Below are positions 49,439-57,318 of a DNA stretch of 64,000 nt, piece by piece. A program made the translations under genes and the position numbers. Origin of the DNA: Brevundimonas subvibrioides ATCC 15264. Its GTDB lineage: Bacteria > Pseudomonadota > Alphaproteobacteria > Caulobacterales > Caulobacteraceae. The notes beneath the pieces were generated by a model, which was not told the origin of the DNA, did not search any database, and was given only the letters and a program-made list of their open reading frames with translations. The stretch covers positions 1,054,001 to 1,118,000 of the forward strand of contig NC_014375.1 of the NCBI RefSeq assembly GCF_000144605.1. Reading direction: 5' to 3'. Numbering within the stretch: the stretch's first letter is position 1; every line of letters begins with the position of its first letter.

Positions 49439-52093
49439 TCAGAGCGGCGGAACCGAACAGGTCAGGGTTCCCAGCGCCACGACACCGCGTTTTGATCGGT
49501 TCTCAGGCAGGGCGATCGTCGCGATCGTGCCGCAGGACGTTCTTCCTGCGAGTGTCGCCGTCAGCGGCGCGCCTCCCGGTCCGGTGATCGAGAAATAGCC
49601 GTCCTCGCTGGTCACCGTAACGTCGGCGCCGCTTTCGATACGCGCACCCGGAACCGGGAAGCCGGCGCTGTCGACCAGGCGCCCATAGACGGTCACGACG
49701 CGCGTCGCGCTCCATTCCAGTCGCACGACGTTGCCGGGATAGAGCGGGACTTCACGCGGCGTCAGGTCGATATCGAAGGGTGGGGCCGCCTCTGGCACCA
49801 GGCCAATGCGCGGTCGCGTGAAGGCCGGCAGGGCGATCGCCGCACGCTGGTTCACACGGATGGTCTGATAGGGCAGATCGTCGATGACCACCCGGAAACG
49901 GCCGTCGCTGTCGCCTTGATCCACGGTGTCTTCCAGGTCCACCAGGACCGCCGCGTCGCCGATACCGTGCGAGCCCAGCTGAAGAACACCTCCGCCGTAC
50001 AGGAAGCCGGTCCGAACATTACTGGTGAAGAAGGTGTCCGTTTCGTCCGTCAGGCGGGAACGACTGACGCCCACATAGACGTCCGCGTCGCCTACGCGGG
50101 AGGCGGCGGTCCCGGAGAGCTGCAGCCCCACATCGCCGTTGGAAATGCCGGCGCTGGCCGATCCGGTCAGTTCAGCCTCCCGGAACTGCGCCGAACGACT
50201 GTAGCCCGCCACTGCGACCGGATAGAGGCCATCGCGCTCGTCACCGCTGGGTGTGCGGGACGAGATGTACTCGCCACCCAGGCTGGTCGTGGCCGACGCC
50301 CGCGGGCCCATTCCGCGCAGGAAGGTGAAGCGGATGCCGATGCGGTTTTCGATGTCGGACGCGACGGCGTCCACGGTCATGAAGCCGGTGCCTAGACGGG
50401 TGGCAATGACCGGCCGGCTATAGTTCACCGCGTAGGTGTATCGATCGCCAGACAGTTCGGTGTCGGAGACGCCAATCCGTCCGCCGAGAGACCCCCCCGC
50501 GAACGGTGCCTGCAAACTCGCGTAGACGCTGTTCTCGGATTGCAGGAAGGGTCGGTAGCGCTGCGAGCGAGTGAGAGTCGTCAGATCGAGCGGGATCGCC
50601 TTGACCGACCGGAGACTGACAGATCCGGTGATGGCTCTGAACTGGAAACTCGTGCCCAGGATCGCCGAGTACTGGCCCTCTGGTCCCAGGGCAGCGCCGG
50701 CAGCGGCGCGGATCTGGCCGCGATAAATCTGCAGGGCCGCTTCGGGATAGAACTCGCCGTCGACGGAGGTGAAGCCGAGGGTCACGCCTGCCGCCCGCCC
50801 GACGCGCCGGCTGGCGCTGGCGCTGAAGATGGCTTCACCCGTGCTGTCGGGCAGGAAGGGGCGCCGCTCGTCGACGGCGAGCAGGCTGTTGAAGTTGTCC
50901 GCCGCCCGCACTCCGGCGCGAAGGCTGAAAATCGTGCGACCTGGAGGCGGAAGGTCTGCGGCTCGCGTGAAGGTCCGGACTTCGTCCAGCGTGACGCCGC
51001 TGGCGTCGCGCACGACAATCCGTATCGGATAGCTGCCACCCGGCAGGCGGCTGGTATCGATCAACTGAAGGCCGCCACTGTACTGAGCGGCTGAGACCAG
51101 CGCTCCGTTCCGGTAGATTTCCACGCGGCTGGCCCGCGGCAGAACGACGTCGATCGGCGTGGCCGCGAACTGATCCTGATCGAGCTGTCCGCCGTTGAAC
51201 GACGAGACCTCCGCACCGAAGAACCGCAGGTTCGTCAGGGTCAGCGAATTCTGGGTCTGCAACACACCGCCTGCCAGACGCACGTTGTCCCGATACTGCT
51301 GGAGGTAGCCTTCTTCCAGCTGCATGCCGCGATCTTCGTTGGCGAAGATGCGACTGACGGCAGACGTGCGTCCGATACTCCCCAGCGTGTCCAGACCAAA
51401 GCCGTAGCGAAGACGGGAACCGCCGGACTCGTCGGCGGAGATCGTCCCGCTGAAATTCTGGATCAGCGAGGGTCCTGAAATCGGCATGCCCAGCCGTCGG
51501 CCGCTCGGTTCCCCTGCGCTCAGGTATTCTCGGCCGAGGAAGAGGTCGACGCGAAAGGTATCAGGATTGACGATCACGCCGCTGACGCCGCTCGGAAGAA
51601 CGCCGCAGGCGAGTGTCTCGTTGGGAAGGCAGCGCAGGTTCTCGTTCGAGGCGAGCGGCCTGGCCAGAAGATCCGCGACAAGGGCCGGGTCCGCCCCCGG
51701 GATCTGGGTGGACAGGCCGGCCGCATCGATCAGGACGATCTGGCCGTTCTCGAGGCGGCCGTTGAAGGCACCGATGCGGCGGCTTTGATAGAAGACGTCG
51801 AACAGGGTCTCGATGGGGCCGTCCAGATCTTCGAACCCCGGCGGTGCCGCGGCCTGAACCTGGGCGGCCTGGGTCAGATCCGAGTCTGCACCGGACAGAA
51901 CAGGGGGGGCGGTGCGGATCGGAGCGTCCGATGCATTCACCGGTCCAGGGATCGACACATCATCCTGTCGCGGGATCGCGGCCCATGCCTCAAGCGGCAG
52001 AAGATTGGCCAGCAGGGCAAGGCTGGCTGCCGATGACAGCCAATGGCGAAACGTTGCGCGGTGGCGCGGCGTTTCCAAAATCTGTTGGGTCAT
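49439..52093 (-). CDS. fimbrial outer-membrane usher (CS1/TcfC-like)
   Basis: A protein of about 884 aa that would form the outer-membrane channel for fimbrial subunits. A long signal region (LSSAASLALLANLLPLEAWA, residues about 19-38) precedes the mature part. Its sequence lacks the usual FimD features and is more like the alternative CS1/Tcf/Ecp group: FNGGQLDQDQFAATPIDV, RASRVEIYRNGALVSA, SGGLQLIDTSRLPGGSYPI, and a C-terminal carboxypeptidase-regulatory-like SAGFPVPGARIESG. I chose the ATG at 52093. It is the last gene of the cluster, downstream of both subunit genes. Base composition is somewhat less GC-biased than the genome around it. Confidence 0.78.
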   Translation of the reverse strand: MTQQILETPRHRATFRHWLSSAASLALLANLLPLEAWAAIPRQDDVSIPGPVNASDAPIRTAPPVLSGADSDLTQAAQVQAAAPPGFEDLDGPIETLFDVFYQSRRIGAFNGRLENGQIVLIDAAGLSTQIPGADPALVADLLARPLASNENLRCLPNETLACGVLPSGVSGVIVNPDTFRVDLFLGREYLSAGEPSGRRLGMPISGPSLIQNFSGTISADESGGSRLRYGFGLDTLGSIGRTSAVSRIFANEDRGMQLEEGYLQQYRDNVRLAGGVLQTQNSLTLTNLRFFGAEVSSFNGGQLDQDQFAATPIDVVLPRASRVEIYRNGALVSAAQYSGGLQLIDTSRLPGGSYPIRIVVRDASGVTLDEVRTFTRAADLPPPGRTIFSLRAGVRAADNFNSLLAVDERRPFLPDSTGEAIFSASASRRVGRAAGVTLGFTSVDGEFYPEAALQIYRGQIRAAAGAALGPEGQYSAILGTSFQFRAITGSVSLRSVKAIPLDLTTLTRSQRYRPFLQSENSVYASLQAPFAGGSLGGRIGVSDTELSGDRYTYAVNYSRPVIATRLGTGFMTVDAVASDIENRIGIRFTFLRGMGPRASATTSLGGEYISSRTPSGDERDGLYPVAVAGYSRSAQFREAELTGSASAGISNGDVGLQLSGTAASRVGDADVYVGVSRSRLTDETDTFFTSNVRTGFLYGGGVLQLGSHGIGDAAVLVDLEDTVDQGDSDGRFRVVIDDLPYQTIRVNQRAAIALPAFTRPRIGLVPEAAPPFDIDLTPREVPLYPGNVVRLEWSATRVVTVYGRLVDSAGFPVPGARIESGADVTVTSEDGYFSITGPGGAPLTATLAGRTSCGTIATIALPENRSKRGVVALGTLTCSVPPL

Positions 52094-52160
52094 GCCGCAA
52101 GGTTCCAAAGGCCGCGCATCGTTCTGGGTTCCGTCGGGCGGGCCAGCCGTTGGACTGTCG

Positions 52161-52640
52161 TCAGCGTGGTTCGACCGCGATGGTCACCTGGTCACTGTAG
52201 TTGCCCGACGTCGCGGCCGTGGCCGCCATGGTGTCCAGCGACACGATGATCCGTGCGTTTGGTCCGCTCGCGCAGGTACGCGCAGGATCCACCACGCCCT
52301 CGAAGCGTGCGACGGATGTCGTACCCGAGAGAACGGCCGAGCTGCTGGTTCCGGCGCTCTCGAAAGCCACGACGTAGGGGACGGCCTGGCGCCCCACCAG
52401 GCCCAGACCGCTCGCGGTCCGGATGCTGATCTCGTAGCGACCCGTCGGGCTGCTGACACAGACAGGCACGCCGTCACGTGATTGGCCGCGGCCATTCCAG
52501 TTGAGGCTTGCTGTGGTGCCGTTCGGGATTGAGACGCTCGCGGTGGCGGGCGCAATCGCGTCCTGGCCCCATGCAGCACCCGCTCCAGCCATGCTGGTCA
52601 GGGTGAGGACTGAGCCGCAGATCGCAAGTCGCGGGATCAT
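52161..52640 (-). CDS. minor fimbrial subunit or tip protein
   Basis: A 159-aa exported protein (signal peptide ending AGAAWGQ) with beta-rich Ig-like sequence, two Cys (PVCVSSPTG, ARTCASGPN) and a terminal YSDQVTIAVEPR, the strand-like end expected of a subunit. GGAG precedes the ATG. It lies between the major subunit, from which it is separated by a strong stem-loop, and the usher. Its expression is probably lower than that of the major subunit. Confidence 0.65.
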   Translation of the reverse strand: MIPRLAICGSVLTLTSMAGAGAAWGQDAIAPATASVSIPNGTTASLNWNGRGQSRDGVPVCVSSPTGRYEISIRTASGLGLVGRQAVPYVVAFESAGTSSSAVLSGTTSVARFEGVVDPARTCASGPNARIIVSLDTMAATAATSGNYSDQVTIAVEPR

Positions 52641-52661
52641 GATCAGCTCCGTGAAAAGGGC

Positions 52662-52693
52662 GGGACGGAGGTCCAGCGGTGGACCTCCGTCCC
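52662..52693 (-). terminator. stem-loop after the major fimbrial subunit
   Basis: A perfect 14-bp stem, GGGACGGAGGTCCA with its complement, and a short 4-nt loop; on the minus strand it is followed by GCCCTTTTCAC. It may partly terminate or stabilise transcript, giving more major than minor subunit, as in other pilus operons. Confidence 0.65.
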
Positions 52694-52699
52694 GTTGGA

Positions 52700-53266
52700 T
52701 CAGATCGCCTTGGCGATCACGGTCACGACGCCGGTGTAGGTGCCGGCGCTGGCGGCCAGGATGTCGGCGCGGCTGAAGGCGACGATCAACTGGTTGTTGG
52801 ATCCACCGATATCCGAGCAGTCACCCGTGTTGGGGCGCGTGCCGGTCTTGGCGTCTGCCGTGAAGGCAAAGCTGTCGTTCGGGCCCATCTGGCGCGAGAC
52901 GGCACCGGCGGTGTTGTTGACCGTATAGGCCAGCGCGCCGTTCGGGCCCGAGAGCTTCCAGCGGTTGTCCGAACCCGTGCCGAAGGCCACGCCCGTGACT
53001 TCCAGCTCATAGGTGCCGGCGCTCGTGACGTTCGAGTAAACGCAGTAGTTCGGGCGCTGGGTGATGTTCGGGTTGCTGCTGTTCAGGAAAGCGGCGCCGA
53101 TGTTGAACGTCAGGTCCGTGAGGCCCGAGACGCGCACGACCGGATCAACGGTTGCGGTCAGGTTGAAGGTGTCCTGCGAGGTCGCGCCGTACTGGCTGTC
53201 CTGTGCCTGGGCGGCACCGGCGAGCAGGGCGGTGGCTGCAAAGCCGAGAAGGATTTTCTTGATCAT
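52700..53266 (-). CDS. major fimbrial subunit (CS1/ECP-like)
   Basis: A 188-aa protein with a clear signal peptide (KKILLGFAATALLAGAAQA) and mature beta-rich sequence (DTFNLTATVDPVVRVSGL; two Cys near PNYCVYSN and TGDCSDIG; C-terminal GTYTGVVTVIAKAI). The terminal alternating hydrophobic strand is typical of donor-strand exchanged subunits. I chose the ATG at 53266, with AGAGAT upstream. Preceded by an AT-rich promoter region holding a perfect CtrA-type box and followed by a stem-loop, it appears to be independently and strongly expressed. Confidence 0.78.
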   Translation of the reverse strand: MIKKILLGFAATALLAGAAQAQDSQYGATSQDTFNLTATVDPVVRVSGLTDLTFNIGAAFLNSSNPNITQRPNYCVYSNVTSAGTYELEVTGVAFGTGSDNRWKLSGPNGALAYTVNNTAGAVSRQMGPNDSFAFTADAKTGTRPNTGDCSDIGGSNNQLIVAFSRADILAASAGTYTGVVTVIAKAI

Positions 53267-53327
53267 GCTGATATCTCTTTGAAGGTTGGCGAAGCGCGTA
53301 CGGCGGTATGCCAAAGGCTTCGGTGCT

Positions 53328-53343
53328 GTTAATGAGCCGTTAA
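53328..53343 (-). promoter_or_regulatory. CtrA-type binding site upstream of the major subunit
   Basis: The minus strand reads TTAACGGCTCATTAAC, a perfect TTAAC-N6-TTAAC (TTAA-N7-TTAA) CtrA box, 62-77 bp upstream of the ATG at 53266. The surrounding 53330-53480 is AT-rich, as a promoter would be. Confidence 0.78.
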
Positions 53344-53484
53344 TATTTGGCGCGTCAAGCACAATTCGAACACAAGATAGTAATTAATTAGTATTAATTC
53401 ATCAGAATACAGTAAAGCAATCCGCCTAAGCGGATCAATGAAGCTAATATACTGATGTTTTTACCCCAGAGTCGCTGAAGTCCT

Positions 53485-54216
53485 CTAGAACTCTATCAAT
53501 CGGTCCTCGCCATTGGCTGAGGTGCGTTCCCGGAACCGGACCTGCGCGTCGGGCGAGTCCAGGGCGATCCGCCACTGGGCCCCGGCGTACAGGCGCCGAT
53601 CCTCAAGGGGAGCGCAGCGTTCGCCTTCGGGGGCAGCGACGCAGGTCTTGCCGTCGAGTAGCAGGGTGTTGGTGTTGCCCTCGTTGGTGAGGACCAGTTC
53701 TTCGTCGCCCCGGACGGCCTCCAGGCGGGACTCGGGCTGGGCGGGTCGCGCCACCACCAGCAGGTCATAGGCGGTGAGGACCTTCAGGCTGATGCCTCGC
53801 TCATCTCCGCTGGCTTCGCCGGCCTGGACCTCTCCGACTTCGGGCGTCACGCGGATGCGGTAGACCCGCTCTGCCGCCAGTTCGGGGTTGATAGACACGA
53901 TCCGGATGGCGCGCGTCGCGCCTGGGTCGAGGACGAGGCGGCTGGGCGATACGAGCAGGCCGAGCTCCTCCGGGTTGGAGCGCGCTATGCGTTGCTCTTC
54001 GGTCGTGCCGGGGTGAAGCATCTCAACGGGCGCGACCGAGATGTAGTAGCGATCGGCGCTCTCGTTCTTCAGCACGACATCGGCTCGCCCCGTGGAGGTC
54101 GTGTCGAGATCGATCCAAAGCTTGTCGACGACCAGTTGAGCGGACGCGGGTCCAGCGACTGCAGTCAGACTTGACGTCAGGAGCAGCCCTCCAAGGGCCA
54201 CCAGCCATTTACGCAT
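53485..54216 (-). CDS. periplasmic fimbrial chaperone
   Basis: A 243-aa PapD-like chaperone. The signal peptide (VALGGLLLTSSLTAVAGPASA) is cut near QLVVDKLW. Domain one has LVVDKLWIDLDTTSTGRADV, the PSRLVLDPGATRAIRI motif (the equivalent of the chaperone F1-G1 region) and RVYRIRVTPEVGE; the second domain is less conserved. Start at ATG 54216 (the ATG at 54231 is the alternative). It is the first gene of the chaperone-major subunit-minor subunit-usher order and is followed by a 218-bp gap with its own promoter elements. Confidence 0.78.
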   Translation of the reverse strand: MRKWLVALGGLLLTSSLTAVAGPASAQLVVDKLWIDLDTTSTGRADVVLKNESADRYYISVAPVEMLHPGTTEEQRIARSNPEELGLLVSPSRLVLDPGATRAIRIVSINPELAAERVYRIRVTPEVGEVQAGEASGDERGISLKVLTAYDLLVVARPAQPESRLEAVRGDEELVLTNEGNTNTLLLDGKTCVAAPEGERCAPLEDRRLYAGAQWRIALDSPDAQVRFRERTSANGEDRLIEF

Positions 54217-54929
54217 CTTACTCGCTTCCATACTTCAGGCGCATTTCACGATGGCTTGCCTCGGCGAACGGGCGACGGATCCGACCGGATCGATCGCCGG
54301 CGCTCGATGCCGAATGCTGACCGACGAACGGCATGAAGGCCGGGTCCGAACGGGGGCATCGGGACGGATGCTCCCGTCGGCAGCGCGGTCCTGAGAGGGA
54401 GTGCGATCAGGCGGATCGTGCGTCACCAATCGAACGGCGCCTTCCGCGCCAGAAACACACAGGCCCGAGGCCGGTCGGTTCTGACGTTTTCATGGCTATT
54501 CGTGTGTTTAGCGCTCCCCCGCTGTCTCAACCGACGGGGTTTATGGCGGTTACTAAAACCTTAAGCGTCCTCAACATTGATTAGATGATCCCCGCTATTC
54601 GATCGGCGTTCTTGCCCGGGTTGCAAAGTTCGCCCCGTTGGCGAGTCCTGTTCAGAGCTTGGGTCGGGGGGACGCTCGGCAGGGTTGGCCGCCGGCTGAC
54701 CGAAATCCCGGGCGCAGGCCCAAAACCCGCCGGTGCCCGCGGCAGGACTCCTGCAGCCGCACTGAGCGGTTTGCGGGATCAACAGGCAGGATGATCAAAA
54801 ACGGCGACATCGGTTGGGCGTCGCCGGCCTGGCCGGGAAACGTCGGCGCAGGGCGCGACGGTGCGTTCCGTCGCGGAGTGTCGTGACCCGGGTCGGCTCA
54901 GGCCCCTTGGCGGGGATCTTTGTGAACCG
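54217..54929. other. gene-free region between fimbrial chaperone and cheE
   Basis: About 713 bp with short open frames only, none with a convincing start, composition or family. It holds the presumed promoter of the chaperone gene, including a CtrA-like site at 54550-54564, and an 8-bp hairpin CGCGACGG/CCGTCGCG (54854-54875) lying about 55 bp downstream of the cheE stop, without a T-run. Small RNAs cannot be excluded. Confidence 0.6.
54550..54564. promoter_or_regulatory. CtrA-like half-matching site
   Basis: TTACTAAAACCTTAA is TTAC-N7-TTAA, one base off TTAA-N7-TTAA. It lies about 335 bp upstream of the chaperone ATG, further than usual for a promoter, so it is only a candidate. Confidence 0.35.
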
Positions 54930-55412
54930 TCACTGAGGGTCGGTTGTCCGCGCGTGAGACCGGACCCTGGCCGCGCACTGGTCGAGGCCAAGGATGAGAA
55001 CGCCGACGTTCTCGGGAGCCACAGCGCCCCGCCGCACGAGCCTCAGGAGGTTCGCCACGGGCGTCAGCGACCCATCCAGCCAGACGTCGGCTTCCATCAG
55101 CGCGCCGACGAGACGGGCCGCGGCATGCAGGGTCTCGGCGAAGCCCTCGATCCGGACCGTGGCGCAGAACGACAGCATCTCGTTGATCGCAGCGTGGATC
55201 TGCCGAAGCTCCTCGGGCGTCGGTCGTCGCGACGGGTTCGCCGTCAGGGCGCAGACCCGTTCGAGCGTCAGGTCGATCTGCTCCATGCCCGCGGCGGACA
55301 GCTCACCCAGATTCCCTTCGGCCCCGGCGACTGCTTCCGACACCAGAATGCCGCCGGCCTTGCGATACTCGCGCTGAAGCGCCGTCTTCACCCTTCGGAC
55401 GATCACGGTCAT
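54930..55412 (-). CDS. cheE: chemotaxis protein CheE
   Basis: A 160-aa helical, cytoplasmic protein at the distal end of the che operon. No common domain is recognised; the assignment to CheE rests on the position after CheU and the third CheY, exactly as in Caulobacter crescentus che cluster I, and on the predicted helices (LREYRKAGGILVSEAVAGAEG region and TPEELRQIHAAINEMLSF). The ATG at 55412 overlaps the stop of the preceding gene (ATGA). In Caulobacter its function is poorly defined, with links to chemotaxis and surface attachment. Confidence 0.75.
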   Translation of the reverse strand: MTVIVRRVKTALQREYRKAGGILVSEAVAGAEGNLGELSAAGMEQIDLTLERVCALTANPSRRPTPEELRQIHAAINEMLSFCATVRIEGFAETLHAAARLVGALMEADVWLDGSLTPVANLLRLVRRGAVAPENVGVLILGLDQCAARVRSHARTTDPQ

Positions 55413-56020
55413 AGCGACAGCCTCTGCGGTTTGACCATGCCGTCGAGTTCTTCCTGGCTCATGTTCGCACCGGTGGGCTCGCCCAGTGTACTGCTTCCGT
55501 CGCTCTTGCGGCGTCCCGCCGCCAGTTCGGTCGGCACACCCTCGAATTTGAAGCGTCTGTCCGGGCCCGTGTAGTGGTCCGACTCGATGAAGGGCCGGTC
55601 CGCGCCCGCGACCCAGAGGATGCGCTGCATCAGGATCGCCGGCGAAAGGGGTTTGGTGATGATAAAATTCGATCCGCAATCGCGGGCGTTGACCACCTCC
55701 GGCTCGATGGCGTGACCGGTGATGACGAAGATCGGCGCGTGGCAGTTCGGATCCAGCCGGGACGTCCTCAGCCAGCGCACGAAGTCGGGTCCGCTCTCCT
55801 CGCCCAGCTGCGCATCGCACAGGATCATGTCGATCGTATCTTTTTTCAGGATCGCCTTGGCTTCCTCGACATTGGGCGCGCGAAAGATGCGGTCCACGCC
55901 GAAGCCGAGCAGGGTCTGACTGAGGATGTCCAGCCCCATGGGGTTCGCATCAACGCACAGCGCCTTCAGCGACCGCAGGTTGATCCGGACCGGCGCGGGT
56001 GATGGCGCGGGGCTCACCAT
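55409..56020 (-). CDS. CheY-like response regulator, third che receiver (CheYIII)
   Basis: A 203-aa receiver with an N-terminal tail of about 20 residues and a C-terminal extension of about 70 residues containing TGPDRRFKFEG. The phosphoacceptor Asp lies in MILCDAQLGEESG, followed by FVITGHAIE (Thr) and FIITKPLSP (Lys). The paired acidic residues at the start of receivers (VDD) are VDA here, so one Mg-binding Asp is missing. Position and length match CheYIII of Caulobacter. Translational coupling on both sides. Confidence 0.82.
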   Translation of the reverse strand: MVSPAPSPAPVRINLRSLKALCVDANPMGLDILSQTLLGFGVDRIFRAPNVEEAKAILKKDTIDMILCDAQLGEESGPDFVRWLRTSRLDPNCHAPIFVITGHAIEPEVVNARDCGSNFIITKPLSPAILMQRILWVAGADRPFIESDHYTGPDRRFKFEGVPTELAAGRRKSDGSSTLGEPTGANMSQEELDGMVKPQRLSL

Positions 56021-56373
56021 AGCTCGCACTCGCCACTGGAGGCCGCGACGGCCGTCCGGCCACCGGCGTGAAACCGCTGTGCCAGGCCGCTCAGCGTCGA
56101 AGCTTCGGCCGCGCTCTTCACCAGACCGATGTCGAGGATTCCACCGTTCGCCGCCGCCGCGGTCGAGAGCCGGCTGCAGAGCACGGCCATCTGCTCGATA
56201 TGCTGGACGAGAGCGTCCAGCTGCTGGACCTCGACGAGGGTCTCGTGCGGCCTCGGATGGGTTGCGAGCAGCTGACCGGCGAGATGCTGAAGACCCTCAC
56301 CGGCCAGGGCCCAGCAGGCCAGTTCATCCGAAAGGCCCAGGAACAGATTTTCGAGCGTGTGATCGGTGGCCAT
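56014..56373 (-). CDS. cheU: CheU-like chemotaxis operon protein
   Basis: A 119-aa helical protein between cheD and the third cheY. No domain is recognised; the label comes from the position and size that match CheU of Caulobacter che cluster I. I chose the ATG at 56373; a TTG at 56388 is an alternative. The stop overlaps the next gene closely (56014-56020). Function unknown. Confidence 0.7.
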   Translation of the reverse strand: MATDHTLENLFLGLSDELACWALAGEGLQHLAGQLLATHPRPHETLVEVQQLDALVQHIEQMAVLCSRLSTAAAANGGILDIGLVKSAAEASTLSGLAQRFHAGGRTAVAASSGECELW

Positions 56374-56380
56374 GATGCTC

Positions 56381-56929
56381 TCAATCAAAAAGTTCGACCG
56401 CGCCCGTGTCCCGGGCGGGTGCGGTGACCACGACGCGTTCGCGAGCGATCACGGCAGCGTCCTGCACCAGGTGCTGGGCCGCCGCGCCGGTCGAAGGCGT
56501 GAAGTGGATCCGTCGCGCCAGCGTCCCACCCAGGCTCTGGCTGATGATCGGGATGCCGTCCTCGTGCAGGAAGCGACGAACGAACTCGGCGTTCTTGCCG
56601 CCGATGTCGTTGAAGCTCGTCGTCATGCGTGCGCCACCGAAGACCTTGGCTTCGAGCCGATCGCGCCGCGCGCCGAGCGCCAGCAGGCCGTTGATCAGCA
56701 GCTCCATCGCCTGGGCCCCGTAGCGGCGATCTCCTGCGCCCCCTCCCGGTGCCTCGGGCAACAGGAAGTGGTTCATGCCGCCGATGCCGGCCACCGGGTC
56801 CCGGATGCACGCGGCGACGCAGGATCCGAGGATCGTCGAGAAGACGACGGATCGATCACCGCTCACCTGGTGCGAGCCCTGGCCGACGTGAACACGCCGT
56901 TCCTGGATGGGCTGCAGGTCGGACGTCAT
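56381..56929 (-). CDS. cheD: chemoreceptor glutamine deamidase CheD
   Basis: A 182-aa deamidase. The catalytic Cys is in STILGSCVAACIRDP, the His in GIGGMNHFLLPEA, and the conserved Thr in RMTTSFNDIGGKNAEF. It deamidates receptor glutamines and may bind CheY-type phosphatases. The ATG overlaps the cheY stop. Order as in Caulobacter. Confidence 0.92.
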   Translation of the reverse strand: MTSDLQPIQERRVHVGQGSHQVSGDRSVVFSTILGSCVAACIRDPVAGIGGMNHFLLPEAPGGGAGDRRYGAQAMELLINGLLALGARRDRLEAKVFGGARMTTSFNDIGGKNAEFVRRFLHEDGIPIISQSLGGTLARRIHFTPSTGAAAQHLVQDAAVIARERVVVTAPARDTGAVELFD

Positions 56930-57318
56930 CAGGTGAGCACCCCGTAGACCGCCTCGATCTTCTGCCGCAGGGTCGTCACGGTGAAGGGCTTCACGAGGTA
57001 GTTGTTGACGCCGAACTGCTGGGCCCGCTGCACCAGATCGGTGTCGGCCCGGCCGGTCAGCATGATGAAGCCGGTATTCTTCAGGGCCGGCGTGGCGCGG
57101 ACCGCGCGCAGGAAGTTCAGCCCGTCCAGCTTGGGCATGTTGTAGTCCGAGATGACCAGATTGCTCTTGTGGGTGAGCAGGGCGCGCAGGCCGTCCTCGC
57201 CGTCGACGGCGTCCTCGACATCGGTGATCCCGATCTCCTTGAGGCCGATGCGGACCAGAGACCGGATCGTCTGCTGGTCGTCGACGACCAGGACACGAAG
57301 GCTTGAGGCGGCAGGCAT
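56929..57318 (-). CDS. CheY-like response regulator, second che receiver (CheYII)
   Basis: A 129-aa single receiver. The acidic pair is VVDDQQTIR, the phosphoacceptor is Asp58 in VISDYNMPKLDG, then FIMLTGRAD (Thr) and YLVKPFTV (Lys). It is closest in form to the flagellar-motor CheY. The ATG overlaps the cheB stop by one base. Two more CheY-like proteins are encoded in the same operon. Confidence 0.9.
   Translation of the reverse strand: MPAASSLRVLVVDDQQTIRSLVRIGLKEIGITDVEDAVDGEDGLRALLTHKSNLVISDYNMPKLDGLNFLRAVRATPALKNTGFIMLTGRADTDLVQRAQQFGVNNYLVKPFTVTTLRQKIEAVYGVLT

Noticed and set aside
54333..54886. Short plus-strand frames (69-83 codons) in the gene-free region
   Set aside because: Overlapping frames with Arg/Gly/Pro-rich composition, no ribosome sites and no recognisable domain.
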